Source: Piscicoccus intestinalis NBRC 104926 (GTDB taxonomy: Bacteria > Actinomycetota > Actinomycetes > Actinomycetales > Dermatophilaceae). Taken from it: a stretch of DNA of 64,000 bases. A program made the translations under genes and the position numbers. Numbering within the stretch: the first letter of the stretch is position 1; every line of letters begins with the position of its first letter. Of the stretch, positions 46,261 to 55,315 are shown piece after piece. Below the pieces are notes generated by a model. That model worked only from the letters and a program-made list of their open reading frames with translations. It ran no database searches and was not told the origin of the DNA. The stretch spans positions 1-64,000 of the forward strand of contig NZ_BCNQ01000008.1 of the NCBI RefSeq assembly GCF_001515525.1, given 5' to 3'.

Positions 46261-47301
46261 TCAGACCGCGAGCAGCGACGGCGCGTGGCGCCAGAACTCC
46301 TCGCGGGCTCGCTGCCAGACCTGGCCGTCGGGCAGGGTGGCGAGCAGCGGGCGCAGTTCGGCGGAGTAGTCGGTGGAGGCCTCGCGGGGCAGCAGCGTGA
46401 CGAGGTTGTCGACGGCGATGAGCCGCACCGGGCGACTTCCCCCGCGCAGCTCGCGCACCGGGGAGTCGCAGGTCGTCAGCTCGTGATACAGCGGCACGAG
46501 GCCGTAGCGCCGGCTCACCGTGGGGAGCGCCTCGCTGATCACCGACAGGCGCCGATCCGGCCGGTCGAGGTCGTCGCCGACGAGGAAGGGCTGGCAGGGA
46601 CCGGTGGGCCGAGCGGCGTTGACGAGGATGTCGTGGTCGAGCAGGGCCGCCGTGTCGATGTCGCGGGTTTCGTCCACATCCCAGCGGGTCGTGGCGACGC
46701 CGGCGACCGCGAGCGCGTCGCAGGCACCCCGGCCCGAGCGGCCCTTGGCGCCGGTGACGACGGCACGCAGCCCGTCTCCCGCCCCGGTCGCCAGGGCGTG
46801 GTCGAGGCTGGCCCGGTCGGTCGGGCGGAGCGCGCGGGGAAGTTCGCGGCGTGCCTCGAAGACGGCGAGCGCGGCGCTGAGGTAGCCGCCCCAGTAGCTG
46901 AACGAGGCGAGGCGGCGACCGTCGGCGTCGACGAGGGTCTCGAGGTCGTAGAGCGTGCCGCCACCGGTGCTGAACCGACGTAGGAGGCGGTCCGAGCCCT
47001 TCTCGCTGTCGAAGGCCTCACCGAAGAAGATGTGGTCGCGCAGGGGCGTCTCGCCGGGCGGCAACTCCTTCAGCCCGAGCACGATGGCGCCCTCCGGGGC
47101 GTCGGGCCAGCTCTCGGCCGGCGCGATGAGACAGCCGGCGGCCTCGTACTCCTCGTCGGTGAAGACTCTGGCCGGTGACTCCTCGACGACGACACGCATG
47201 CCGTCGGCGACGAGGGCCGCGGCATCGGCTGGGGTCAGCGGCGCGCGCCTCTCGCGGAAGCGGCTTTCGTGGCGCATCCAGAGCGTCGGCTGTGCGGTCA
47301 C
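46261..47301 (-). CDS. Saccharopine dehydrogenase/alanine dehydrogenase-like protein
   Basis: This 346-residue protein resembles NAD-dependent saccharopine dehydrogenase (Lys1 type). It has an N-terminal WMRHESRFRERRAPLTPADAAALV and a DEEYEAAGCLI-like domain, then a Rossmann region AVVTGAKGRSGRGACDALAVAG. Reaction could be lysine formation/breakdown or another 2-amino-acid oxidation; the substrate is not clear. AGGAGA lies 6 bases before the GTG at 47301, which is preferred over an ATG 15 bases upstream. No lysine genes are nearby. Confidence 0.8.
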   Translation of the reverse strand: MTAQPTLWMRHESRFRERRAPLTPADAAALVADGMRVVVEESPARVFTDEEYEAAGCLIAPAESWPDAPEGAIVLGLKELPPGETPLRDHIFFGEAFDSEKGSDRLLRRFSTGGGTLYDLETLVDADGRRLASFSYWGGYLSAALAVFEARRELPRALRPTDRASLDHALATGAGDGLRAVVTGAKGRSGRGACDALAVAGVATTRWDVDETRDIDTAALLDHDILVNAARPTGPCQPFLVGDDLDRPDRRLSVISEALPTVSRRYGLVPLYHELTTCDSPVRELRGGSRPVRLIAVDNLVTLLPREASTDYSAELRPLLATLPDGQVWQRAREEFWRHAPSLLAV

Positions 47302-47557
47302 AGGGCATCTCCTCATCGAGCTGCACGGGCGCGGGCGTGGTGCGCGTCGTGTCGGTCGCGGCCGGGCGTAGTGACCCATGCTGCGCACATGATGACATGA
47401 CTCGACGCGGGCCGGAACCCCCAAATTAGCCACAGGGTTCTTTGCGAACGAGTGAACGCACAGCGAGACGGGCGTATCGCCCATCGAGACGAGCCAGTTC
47501 GGGGCGGCCCGGTCGACCCCGCGACGGCGCCGGCGGGCGACCGGACGGGCGGACTCC

Positions 47558-49567
47558 CTAGCGCTCCTGACGATCTCGCTGCGCGAGACGGGCGAGCTCG
47601 GCGTTGTAGGCCTCCAGCTCGGCGTCGTGGTCCCGCGCGGCCTGCCGGTCGCGCCGGCGGGCCTCGTGTTCGTCGCTGCGCATCCACACGTAGGCCACCG
47701 AGATGGCCAGCAGCAACATCGGCCCCTCGCCGAAGCCCCACGTCAGCGCGCCCCCGGCGACCTGGTCGGCGTGCAGGTCGACCGGCCACGGCAGGGTGAG
47801 TTGGCCGAAGTAGTCGCCCGCGAGCACGTCGGCGGTGCTCAGCAGGGCGACCCCGAAGAACGCGTGGAAACTCATCGTGACGAACAGCAGCAGCAGCCGC
47901 AGCGACGGCGGCCACCGCTTCGGGCCCGGGTCGGCACCGACGAGGGCCCAGCCGAAGACGTACCCGGCCAGCATGAAGTGGGTGACCATGAGCACGTGCC
48001 CGGTGTGGGTGCGCAGCGCCAGCTCGAACAGCGGCGTGAAGTAGAAGAGGTAGAGCGAACCGGCGAAGTTGACGCCCGCGATGACCGGGTTGGCCCAGAA
48101 GTTCATCCACCGCGAGTGCGCGGTCGCGAGCATCAGTTCGCGGGGGCCGAGCGTCTTGTCGCGCCGGGCCGGCAGGGCGCGGGCGGCCAGCGTCAGCGGG
48201 GCGCCGAGGCACAACACGAGGGGCACCGCCATCGCGAGCAGCATGTGCATGAGCATGTGCGCCGAGAACATGAGCCGCCCGTACACGCCGGGGGCGCCGT
48301 TGGTGGCCCACAGGAAGCCGAGCCAGCCGATGATCCACCAGGCGGTGCGCATCCACGGCCACGCGTCGCCGCGCCGGTGCAGTCGCACGACGGCGGCGAG
48401 GTACAGGCCCATGGCGAGCAGCGCGACGAGCAGCCAGAGCCAGTCGACGCGCAGCGTCGTGAACCAGTTCCAGCCCTCCGGTGGCACCGCCGGCGCCGGG
48501 TAACCGGTGACGGCCACGACGATGTCGTCGGCGACCTCCTGCGGCAGCGGGGGCGCCGAGCGCGACATCGCGACGCCGATGCCCACGGCCGCGCCCATGA
48601 GACCGAGTTCGACGAGGGCCAGGCCGACGAAGGCCCCGCGGGTGTCACCGCCTCCGCGGATCTCGGCGCTCGCACGGGCGGTCTCGAGCCGCGAGATGAT
48701 GCGGGCCCGCATGCCCCAGCCGGCGATGCCGAGGGCGACGAGCAGCACGGCCTTGATGACGACGAGGGCGCCGTAGGGGGTGGTCAACCCGTCCGGTGAA
48801 CCGAGCCGGATCGTCGCGTTGAGCACGCCGGAGCCGGCGACCGCGGTGAAGCACCAGGCGAACAGCACCGAGCAACGACGCACGGTGACCGGCAGGGCCT
48901 CGCCGAGGGCCGGCCACAGCAGCAGGATCGCGGCGAGGGCGCCGAGCCAGGTCGTCGCGCCGAGCAGGTGCAGCGCCAGGGAGTTGACCGCGGCGTCGTG
49001 CGCGGCCGCCCCGGCGGCGTGCCCGATGAGGGCGAGCACCGCCTGCGCGAGGAGGCTGATCGCCGCGAACCAGGTCATGGCCACGGTGCTGCGGGAGAGG
49101 GCGGCGCCGACGGTGACGACGGCGGCCAGGCAGGCGTCGATGAGCAGCACCCGGAAGAGTTCGATGCTCCACACCTGGGACAGCTGAGGCAGGTAGTCGG
49201 GGCTGCCGATCGAGATGCCGCTGACGTTGGAGACGACGAGGAGCAGCACGAGCACGGCGGCGACGGTCCAGGTGGCGCCGGTGATCACCGCGATCCGACA
49301 GGCCCGTCCGCGCCGGTCGGTCGACGCCCGCTCCGGCACGATCGTGCCGGCCAGGAGCAGGAGGCCGAGCGTGGTCGCGGCCGCCAGATCGTGGACCGTG
49401 CGGAACAGCGGGATGCCCCAGCGGGCCACGGCACCCCCGTCGTCGAACCCCGTCAGCGCGGTGAACGCCCCGGTCGACAGGCCCGCCAGGGCCATGGCAA
49501 CCACACCGGAACACAGCAGCACTCCCAAGGCCGTGGCCGAAGGGTTCACGCGACTCCGGGTGGTCAT
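47558..49567 (-). CDS. CopD-CtaG fusion membrane protein (copper handling / cytochrome oxidase assembly)
   Basis: This 669-residue polytopic protein fuses a CopD-like copper-transport domain (about residues 1-340, eight or so helices) with a CtaG (caa3 assembly) domain (about 360-640). The CtaG part carries membrane histidines in SAHMLMHMLLAMAVP and HTGHVLMVTHFMLAGY, and MSFHAFFG, likely copper ligands. It probably delivers copper to cytochrome c oxidase. The tail ~50 residues are charged and coiled-coil-like. The ATG at 49567 is chosen; the longer frame overlaps the divergent promoter. Confidence 0.9.
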   Translation of the reverse strand: MTTRSRVNPSATALGVLLCSGVVAMALAGLSTGAFTALTGFDDGGAVARWGIPLFRTVHDLAAATTLGLLLLAGTIVPERASTDRRGRACRIAVITGATWTVAAVLVLLLVVSNVSGISIGSPDYLPQLSQVWSIELFRVLLIDACLAAVVTVGAALSRSTVAMTWFAAISLLAQAVLALIGHAAGAAAHDAAVNSLALHLLGATTWLGALAAILLLWPALGEALPVTVRRCSVLFAWCFTAVAGSGVLNATIRLGSPDGLTTPYGALVVIKAVLLVALGIAGWGMRARIISRLETARASAEIRGGGDTRGAFVGLALVELGLMGAAVGIGVAMSRSAPPLPQEVADDIVVAVTGYPAPAVPPEGWNWFTTLRVDWLWLLVALLAMGLYLAAVVRLHRRGDAWPWMRTAWWIIGWLGFLWATNGAPGVYGRLMFSAHMLMHMLLAMAVPLVLCLGAPLTLAARALPARRDKTLGPRELMLATAHSRWMNFWANPVIAGVNFAGSLYLFYFTPLFELALRTHTGHVLMVTHFMLAGYVFGWALVGADPGPKRWPPSLRLLLLFVTMSFHAFFGVALLSTADVLAGDYFGQLTLPWPVDLHADQVAGGALTWGFGEGPMLLLAISVAYVWMRSDEHEARRRDRQAARDHDAELEAYNAELARLAQRDRQER

Positions 49568-49582
49568 GTCGGCCAGCCTAGA

Positions 49583-49594
49583 TAGGGTGACCGC
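49583..49594 (+). promoter_or_regulatory. Candidate leaderless -10 box for the MDMPI gene
   Basis: TAGGGT (49583-49588) is followed by 6 bases and then the ATG at 49595. The 27-base gap to the divergent CopD-CtaG gene leaves no room for a leader with a Shine-Dalgarno. Confidence 0.45.
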
Positions 49595-50458
49595 ATGCCC
49601 ATGCACCCGGCCGCCCCAGACGACCTACCCGGCCTCGTCGCGGCGTTCGCGCAGACCTCCCAGGCGCTTGTCGACCTGGCGATCACCTGTAGCGACGACG
49701 ACTTCGCCAAACCCACGGACTGCCCCGGCTGGAGCGTGAAAGACCAGATCTCCCACGTGGTCTCCCTCGAGTCGGCGCTCCTCGGTCGCCCCGACCCGGC
49801 CGTCGAGGTTCCCGACTACGAGCACGTGCGGCACGAGCGTGGCCGCGCCATCGAGGCCGGGGTCGAGCTGCGCCGCGACCGCCCCGGCAAGGAGGTCGCG
49901 CAGGAACTGCACCGGGTCGTCTCCGCGCGCCTGGGCCGGCTGCGCGACACCGACCTCGACGAGTCGACCGAGGTGGAGTCGCCGATGGGCACGATGACGT
50001 TGGGTGACCTGATGCGGCGTCGCGTGGCCGACGTGTGGGTGCACGAGCAGGACGTGCGCACGGCGCTCAACCGGCCCGGCAGCCTCGACTCGGCCGCCGC
50101 GGCCACCTTCTGCCAGCGGGCGATGGACTCGCTGCCGTCGATCGTCGTCGACAAGGTGGGCGTGGAGCCGGGCAAGGTCGTCATGATCGAGCTGACCGGC
50201 CCCGTCGTCGCGCGCACCGGCGTGCGCGTCGAGACCTCGCCGGAGGGCGAGACGGTCGGCAAGCTCATGTTCGCCGGTGGCGCCGACGAGACCGGCCCGA
50301 TCCCCGCGATCGGGCGCACCACGAGCATCCAGCTGTCGACGGAGGCCTTCGCCCGCCGCGCCGCCGGCCGCCGCAGCGTCGACGAGCTGCACTACACGGT
50401 GCTCGGCGACGACCAGGTCGCCCACGACGTCCTCGAGAACCTCGTCATCACCCCGTAA
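49595..50458 (+). CDS. Maleylpyruvate isomerase-family (MDMPI) mycothiol-dependent protein
   Basis: This 287-residue protein has an N-terminal DinB-like helical domain with zinc-ligand-like His in WSVKDQISHVV and RRVADVWVHEQDVR, then a C-terminal SCP2-like MDMPI_C domain (about residues 175-285). Such proteins use mycothiol in isomerisation or detoxification reactions. The substrate is unknown; no aromatic-degradation genes are adjacent. An alternative ATG lies 6 bases downstream. The gene is probably leaderless and ends just before a palindromic element. Confidence 0.88.
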   Translation: MPMHPAAPDDLPGLVAAFAQTSQALVDLAITCSDDDFAKPTDCPGWSVKDQISHVVSLESALLGRPDPAVEVPDYEHVRHERGRAIEAGVELRRDRPGKEVAQELHRVVSARLGRLRDTDLDESTEVESPMGTMTLGDLMRRRVADVWVHEQDVRTALNRPGSLDSAAAATFCQRAMDSLPSIVVDKVGVEPGKVVMIELTGPVVARTGVRVETSPEGETVGKLMFAGGADETGPIPAIGRTTSIQLSTEAFARRAAGRRSVDELHYTVLGDDQVAHDVLENLVITP

Positions 50459-50478
50459 CCGCCTCGCCCCCCACATCG

Positions 50479-50548
50479 CTGAGAACTGCGTGTCGTGGTG
50501 AGAACTGCAGTCCGTGCCGCAGTTCTCACCGCGACACGCAGTTCTCAG
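50479..50548. repeat. Dispersed palindromic element, family B, copy 1 (70 bp)
   Basis: A nested hairpin: outer 17-bp perfect stem (50479-50495 with 50532-50548) and inner 12-bp perfect stem (50497-50508 with 50519-50530), separated by one mismatch, with a 10-base loop. Both arms carry GAGAACTGC. Its right end covers the stop codon of the adjacent hydrolase. Copy 2 is at 57441-57517. Confidence 0.85.
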
Positions 50549-51363
50549 GGGCGGGGGCGGGTGACCTCGGCGAGGAAGTCGAGGGAGGCGGTGAGCACCT
50601 GTTCGGGGTCGACGCCGGCCCACATGTGGTCGGCGCCGTCGACGAGTTCGAGCCGCGCGTCGACACCGGCCGCCCGCAACGCCGCGTGCAGTTGCTCGCT
50701 CTGCTGGACGGGCACGAGCCGGTCGGCCGTGCCGTGCACGAGCAGGAACGGCGGGGCGTCCGCGTGCGCGTGCGCCACCGGGCTCGCCTGCGTGGCGAGC
50801 GCCTCGTCCGCGGCCACCGGCCCGCCGAGCAGCTGCGCCTCCCGGGAGTCGGGGTTGTCGGCGCTGGCGAGAGCATCCGGCCGCGCCTGCTGCCCCATCG
50901 TGCGCAGGTCGGCCGGGCCGTACCAGTCGATGACGCCGACGACGCGCAGCGCGCTCGCCGCCGGGGTCAGCGCGGTCAATGCGGCGAGTGCGGCGAGGTG
51001 CCCGCCCGCGGACTCGCCCCACAGCACCGCGCGGCCGTCGGCGCCGTACTCGCCGCCGTGCCGCGCGAGATGGTCCAGGCCGGCGTGCACGTCGTCGAGC
51101 TGGGCCGGGAACACCGCCTCCCCGGTGAGCCGGTAGTCGAGGCTGGCGACGACGTAGCCCAGCTGCGCGACCCGCCCGAACAGGCGGTCGCCGAACGCGG
51201 GACCGAACGAGCGCCGACTCCCCCGGCGCCACCCGCCGCCGTGGAGGAAGACGACGAGGGGCCACGGGCCGTCGCCGTCGGGCCGGTACAGGTCGAGTTC
51301 GAGGGGGCGGTACCCCTCCGGCTCCGCGAACGGGATCGCCTGGCTCCGCCGGACCCGGCTCAC
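50545..51363 (-). CDS. Alpha/beta hydrolase (hormone-sensitive-lipase-like)
   Basis: This 272-residue esterase-like enzyme has the HSL-type oxyanion motif VFLHGGGWRRG, the nucleophile elbow WGESAGGHLAAL, Asp in HGTADRLVPV and His in DGADHMW. The substrate is unknown. GTG at 51363 overlaps the cupin stop (GTGA), so the two are coupled. The stop codon lies inside the right arm of the family B palindrome, which may also terminate transcription. Confidence 0.85.
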   Translation of the reverse strand: MSRVRRSQAIPFAEPEGYRPLELDLYRPDGDGPWPLVVFLHGGGWRRGSRRSFGPAFGDRLFGRVAQLGYVVASLDYRLTGEAVFPAQLDDVHAGLDHLARHGGEYGADGRAVLWGESAGGHLAALAALTALTPAASALRVVGVIDWYGPADLRTMGQQARPDALASADNPDSREAQLLGGPVAADEALATQASPVAHAHADAPPFLLVHGTADRLVPVQQSEQLHAALRAAGVDARLELVDGADHMWAGVDPEQVLTASLDFLAEVTRPRP

Positions 51364-51905
51364 CGCTGGTCGAGGCGCAGGTGCGGCATGAACTGGTTGC
51401 GGAACTCCTTGCCCGCGGCCATGAGCTGCTCCGTCGACGGCACGTACGGCGGGTCCGGCAGCACCGGCTCTTCGGCCTGCCGGCCGGCGGCGGCGAAGAA
51501 GCGCTCGAACCCGCCGGAGCAGACGCCGAAGATCTTCGTCTCGTCGGCCTCGACCCGGAAGGTGTGCGGCAGCCCGGCGGGCACGTAGCCGAAGTCGCCC
51601 GGGCGCAGCACGCGGTCGTGCACGACGCCCTCGCCGTCCTGGATCCACACGTGCGCGGCCCCGTTGAGCACGTAGAAGATCTCGTGCACGTCGGCGTGGG
51701 CGTGCGCCGGGATCGTGTCGCCCTTCGGTGCCTCGAGCGTGAACACCCCGAACTGGCCGTCGGTTTCGTCGCCGGTGAGCTTGACGGTGACGAGGGAGTC
51801 GAACAGGTGCGCGAACTCGCCCTCGTCGTTGCCGAGGAAGAAGTGCTGCGGCGAACCCGGCAGCGGCGAGCCCGGCGGGCGGCGGTGCGCGAATTCCATG
51901 GTCAT
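51360..51905 (-). CDS. Cupin-domain protein (quercetin 2,3-dioxygenase-like)
   Basis: This 181-residue protein has a single cupin barrel with metal ligands HAHADVHE (two His, one His/Glu) and the second motif RPGDFGYVPAGLPHTF. The Q-dioxygenase-like group oxidises flavonoids or similar compounds, but function is often unknown. AAGGGA lies 9-10 bases before the ATG at 51905. The frame is open further upstream through the frameshifted dehydratase, which would give a false 526-residue fusion. Confidence 0.82.
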   Translation of the reverse strand: MTMEFAHRRPPGSPLPGSPQHFFLGNDEGEFAHLFDSLVTVKLTGDETDGQFGVFTLEAPKGDTIPAHAHADVHEIFYVLNGAAHVWIQDGEGVVHDRVLRPGDFGYVPAGLPHTFRVEADETKIFGVCSGGFERFFAAAGRQAEEPVLPDPPYVPSTEQLMAAGKEFRNQFMPHLRLDQR

Positions 51906-51987
51906 GAGCTCATCCCTTCGACGGTGAACGGGGCCTCGCCCGACGTCTCGGCGCGGCCCGTCCATCGTGCCCGCTTCCGGTCCGGAA

Positions 51988-52940
51988 TCACAGGTCGGGG
52001 GGATGCGTATTCGCTCCGCAGAGCACGACGGCGACCCGCTCGTCCGGTGCCGGTCGGTAGGCGCCGGCGGTGATCGCGGCGAGCGCGCGGTCGCGGCGCC
52101 GTGTTCGATGACGACGCGCCAGCGGGCCCACGCCAACGCCCGGGCCGCGACGATCGCCTCGTCGTCGACGAGCACGCTGCGCACCCCCGTGCGGCGGGCC
52201 ACGGCGAACGCGATGTCGCCGACGCGGCGGGCGCCGAGCGAGTCGGCCGCCACCCCGGAGACGGTGACGTCGACCGGCTCCCCCGCGGCCAGCGCGGCGT
52301 GCAGCGCGCACGAGGTGACCGGCTCGGCGCCGACGACACCGATCGGCAGGCCCTCGACGGCGGCGGCGACCCCGGCGAGCAGACCGCCTCCGCCGACGGC
52401 GACGACGATGGTGTCGACGCGCGCCTGCTCGATGAGTTCGAGCGCGAGCGTGCCTGCGCCGGCGGCGATCTGCGGCTGGTCGTAGGCGTGGCAGTAGACG
52501 GCGCCGGTGCGGGCGACGTGCTCCTGGGCGGCCTCGAACGCGGCGGCGTATTCGAGCCCGGCCCGCACGACCGTCGCGCCGTACGACTCCAGCAGCGCGA
52601 CCTTGACCGGCGGCGCGGTCGTCGGCACGAACACGATCGCGGGCACCCCGAGCCGGGCTGCGACCCACGCGTTGGCCAGGCCCGCGTTGCCGCCGGAGGC
52701 GACGACGATGCCGACGCGCGGGTCGAGGCTGCCGTCGGCCTGCGCGGCGAGCACCCGGTTCGCGGCGCCGCGAGCCTTGAACGTGCCCGTGTGCTGGAGG
52801 AATTCGAGCTTGAGGGTGAGCGCGCCGAGGCCCTCGCTCACGCCGGGCTCGGGCCCCAGCACGGGGGTGCGCCGCACGACCGGCCGCACCCGTTCCCAGG
52901 CCGCCTCGACGTCGCCGCGCCCGATGCCCTGTTCGCTCAC
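51988..52940 (-). pseudogene. Frameshifted serine/threonine dehydratase-like gene
   Basis: The PLP enzyme fold is clear: Lys in TGTFKARGAANRV, SGGNAGLANAWVA and VGGGGLLAG. It would deaminate serine or threonine, or act as a racemase. In the opening frame it reads to HGAATAR and then degenerates. The expected ending (ALAAITAGAYRP ... VVLCGANTHPPDL) appears in another frame, stopping at 51988. A single base is missing in the GC run near 52083-52090. Restoring it gives a normal ~318-residue protein. It is either a real inactivation or a sequence error. Confidence 0.75.
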
Positions 52941-53053
52941 CCCGCCAGGCTAGGCGCCGCGGCTCGCGCCGGGTGCGGCGCCAGGGACTGGTGTGGCGGC
53001 CCGGCTCGGAAAAGGGTTGGGCCGACGCCGAAGCGAGCGGCACCCTGGAGGGC

Positions 53054-54007
53054 ATGGTCGAGGTCGAGGATTTCCGGGCGCTGGCCCGCTCGTCGCGGGT
53101 GCTGTGGCGCAGCGTGCGATTCACCATGCGCGACGAGCCCGGCTCCGCGTGGCGGCGGGTCTGGGTGCGGCGCCCGGGCGCCTACCGGGTCGAGGACCTC
53201 GACGGGCGGCTGGTCTCCTGCGGGCAGGACGGCCCGCCGGTGACCGCGGTCGGCAATTGGGTCGTCATCGAGGAGTCGGATGGTCGGCGCGTGGTGCCCA
53301 GCGCCAGCTATCGGGACCCGGTGCCGCGCACCGTCTTCGGCTGGTCGCAGGACGGCGCGTGCATGGAGCCGCGCACCGCGCAGGAGGCGCTGGCGGCGGT
53401 CGCGGCGCCGGGTGTCGTGCTGCGCGCCGACGGGCTGGTCGCGCGGCTGGCCGACCGTTGGACCGACTCCGTGCCGATGGTCGAGAACTACCGCTTCGTC
53501 GCGATGCTCGACCCGGTCGAGCTGGCCGACGGCGACCCGTACGCGGCCGAGGAGGCCGAGGCGGCCGACGAGGCCGGGGAGGCCGGGGAGGCCGGGGAGG
53601 CCGGGGAGGCCGGGGAGGCCGGGGTGGCTGACGAGCTCGCCGGCCCGCCTCCGCCCGCCCTCGACGTCGGGGAGCTGAGTGCGGTGCAGCATCATGGCCG
53701 CCCGGCGCTGGAGGCGGTCGTGCGCACCCTGCCGGAGTACGAGCCGCGGTGCAGCTGTTGCCCGCTGCTCAACGGCGCGGTCGCCTACGCGCTGGAGTCC
53801 GGGGCGTACGGCGGTCCGCTGCCGGGCTTCTCGGAGCCGGGCGCCGCGCCGGACGCGCGCACGTTCCGGGTGCGCCTCGACCGCGGCACCGGCATCTGCG
53901 TGTTCGCCGAGCCGCTGGACGCCTCGCGGGCCCGGATGGGCGACACGCTGCTCGTGCGGATCGAGGCCGTCGACGAGGACCTGCCGGACACGCTGTTCGC
54001 GCGTTAG
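53054..54007 (+). CDS. Hypothetical protein with Glu-Ala-Gly repeats
   Basis: I do not recognise this 317-residue protein. It looks like two globular parts (about residues 1-165 and 210-317) joined by an acidic linker with EAG repeated six times, encoded by a 9-bp tandem repeat. The C-terminal part has a CSCCPLLNG cysteine cluster. The ATG at 53054 has GGAGGG just before it and begins a plausible fold; the longer frame from 52973 overlaps the divergent gene's upstream region. Its stop overlaps the convergent winged-helix gene by 3-4 bases. Confidence 0.65.
   Translation: MVEVEDFRALARSSRVLWRSVRFTMRDEPGSAWRRVWVRRPGAYRVEDLDGRLVSCGQDGPPVTAVGNWVVIEESDGRRVVPSASYRDPVPRTVFGWSQDGACMEPRTAQEALAAVAAPGVVLRADGLVARLADRWTDSVPMVENYRFVAMLDPVELADGDPYAAEEAEAADEAGEAGEAGEAGEAGEAGVADELAGPPPPALDVGELSAVQHHGRPALEAVVRTLPEYEPRCSCCPLLNGAVAYALESGAYGGPLPGFSEPGAAPDARTFRVRLDRGTGICVFAEPLDASRARMGDTLLVRIEAVDEDLPDTLFAR
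53570..53623 (+). repeat. Six perfect copies of a 9-bp coding repeat
   Basis: GAGGCCGGG is repeated six times without change, giving (EAG)6. Perfect identity suggests recent or ongoing slippage, so copy number may vary between strains without shifting the frame. Confidence 0.9.
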
Positions 54008-55211
54008 AGCGAGGCGGCGGCCGCGCGCATCGCCGCCGACGGGTAGACGGGGAAGACGCGCTGACCGTCGAGCCAGTCGGTCAGGTCGCGGGCCGCGGCG
54101 TCGAGGGCGCGGCGGGCGGCCGACGTCACCTGTTCCCGCAGGGCGACGTGCACGCGACCGGCGTTGTCCTGCACCCAGACTCCGACGACGCAGCCGTCGG
54201 CCCAGGCGGTGGTGCCGGCGTTGCCGACGGAGTCGAACAGCGGGCCGGGGTCGGGGCCGAGGATGAACGCGCGGTCGCGCCAGCCCATGACGCTCGGGTC
54301 GAGCAGGGGCAGCAGCGCGACCCAGGGCCCGGGGCGGCGACCGGGTCGACGTCGTCGGGCAGCAGCCAGCCGGTGGCACCCCCGTCGAGGCTGACGGGCA
54401 CGGCGTCGACGTCGGTGAGCCCGCGGCGCACGTCGGCCTTCGTCGCGCCGAGCCACCAGGCGAGGTCCTCGACCGTGCCGGGCCCGTTGGCCGCCAGCCA
54501 GCTCCGGGTCAGCCGCTCGTAGCCGGCGCGGGGGTCGACCGGCTCCGGGGATTCGCCGAGCAGGCGCGTCATCGGGCTCCAGCGCGGCAGGCTGGCGCGC
54601 CAGTCGGCGTCGTTGGCCTCCCGGCCGATGAGCCCGCGAAGCTGCATGAGCGCCAGCACCTTCGGCGTCAGCCGGACCGTCGATTCCCACGAGGTGCCGG
54701 CGCCCTGCGCGTACTGACCGGCGGCCTCCGGGACCCGTTCGCGCACCTGCCGCGTCGTCAGCGCCTCGCCGCGCTCGAGTTCGGCGAGCACCGCCTCCTG
54801 CGCCCGCTCGATCCAGGCGGCGGCGTCGAGATCGGCGTCCCAGGTGCACACCGCGCGCAGCAGCTCGGTGTGCGCCCGGTCGGCCATCCTGGCTCCGATC
54901 GAGCCGAGCACCGCCGGCAGCAGGCCGCGTTCGAGCACGAACAGCGTGCGGCGCATGCACAGCTGGGTGACGAGCGTGCGGTCACGGTAGAGCGCGCGGT
55001 CGACGTCGGCGACGCGCACGTGAGGCATCCGGGCGCGGCAGGACAGGTGCACGCTGGCGGGTTCGGTGGCGTGCAGCGCGACGACGGCGCGCGCCGCGGA
55101 CTCGACGGAATCGACGTAGTGCTCGGAGGCGAGCCCGTGCCGCCGGGCGAGCCGGGCGCGGCGTTCGGCGTCGTCGACGTGCCGCACCGGGGTCACGCTC
55201 TTGGCAGGCAT
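54004..55211 (-). pseudogene. Frameshifted winged-helix (AlkZ-like, HTH_42) protein gene
   Basis: The intact parts match the winged-helix 'DNA glycosylase AlkZ-like' family: ARRHGLASEH and ALHATEPASVHLSCRARMP near the start, LTTRQVRERVPE in the middle, and ending FILGPDPGPLFDSVGNAGTTAWADGCVVGVWVQ. The frame breaks at about 54327-54336, where one G seems lost in a CCCCGGG run. Adding it joins DDVDPVAAPG to GPWVALLPLLDPSVMGW in one ~402-residue protein. Such proteins repair alkylation or crosslinks in DNA. AAGGGA lies ~7 bases before the ATG at 55211. Confidence 0.75.
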
Positions 55212-55315
55212 CCGGATTCCCTTCGGGCCGTAACTCGGTCGTCGCCCGAGCGTACGAGTCGGTGCGGACGACATGCGGCCGCAAGACCGCCCCCGAGCGC
55301 CCGCCCAGGAGCGGT

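Noticed and set aside
51360-52940. A single 526-residue dehydratase-cupin fusion
   Set aside because: The continuity is an accident of the frameshift near 52083-52090. The dehydratase's proper ending lies in another frame, and the cupin has its own Shine-Dalgarno and ATG.
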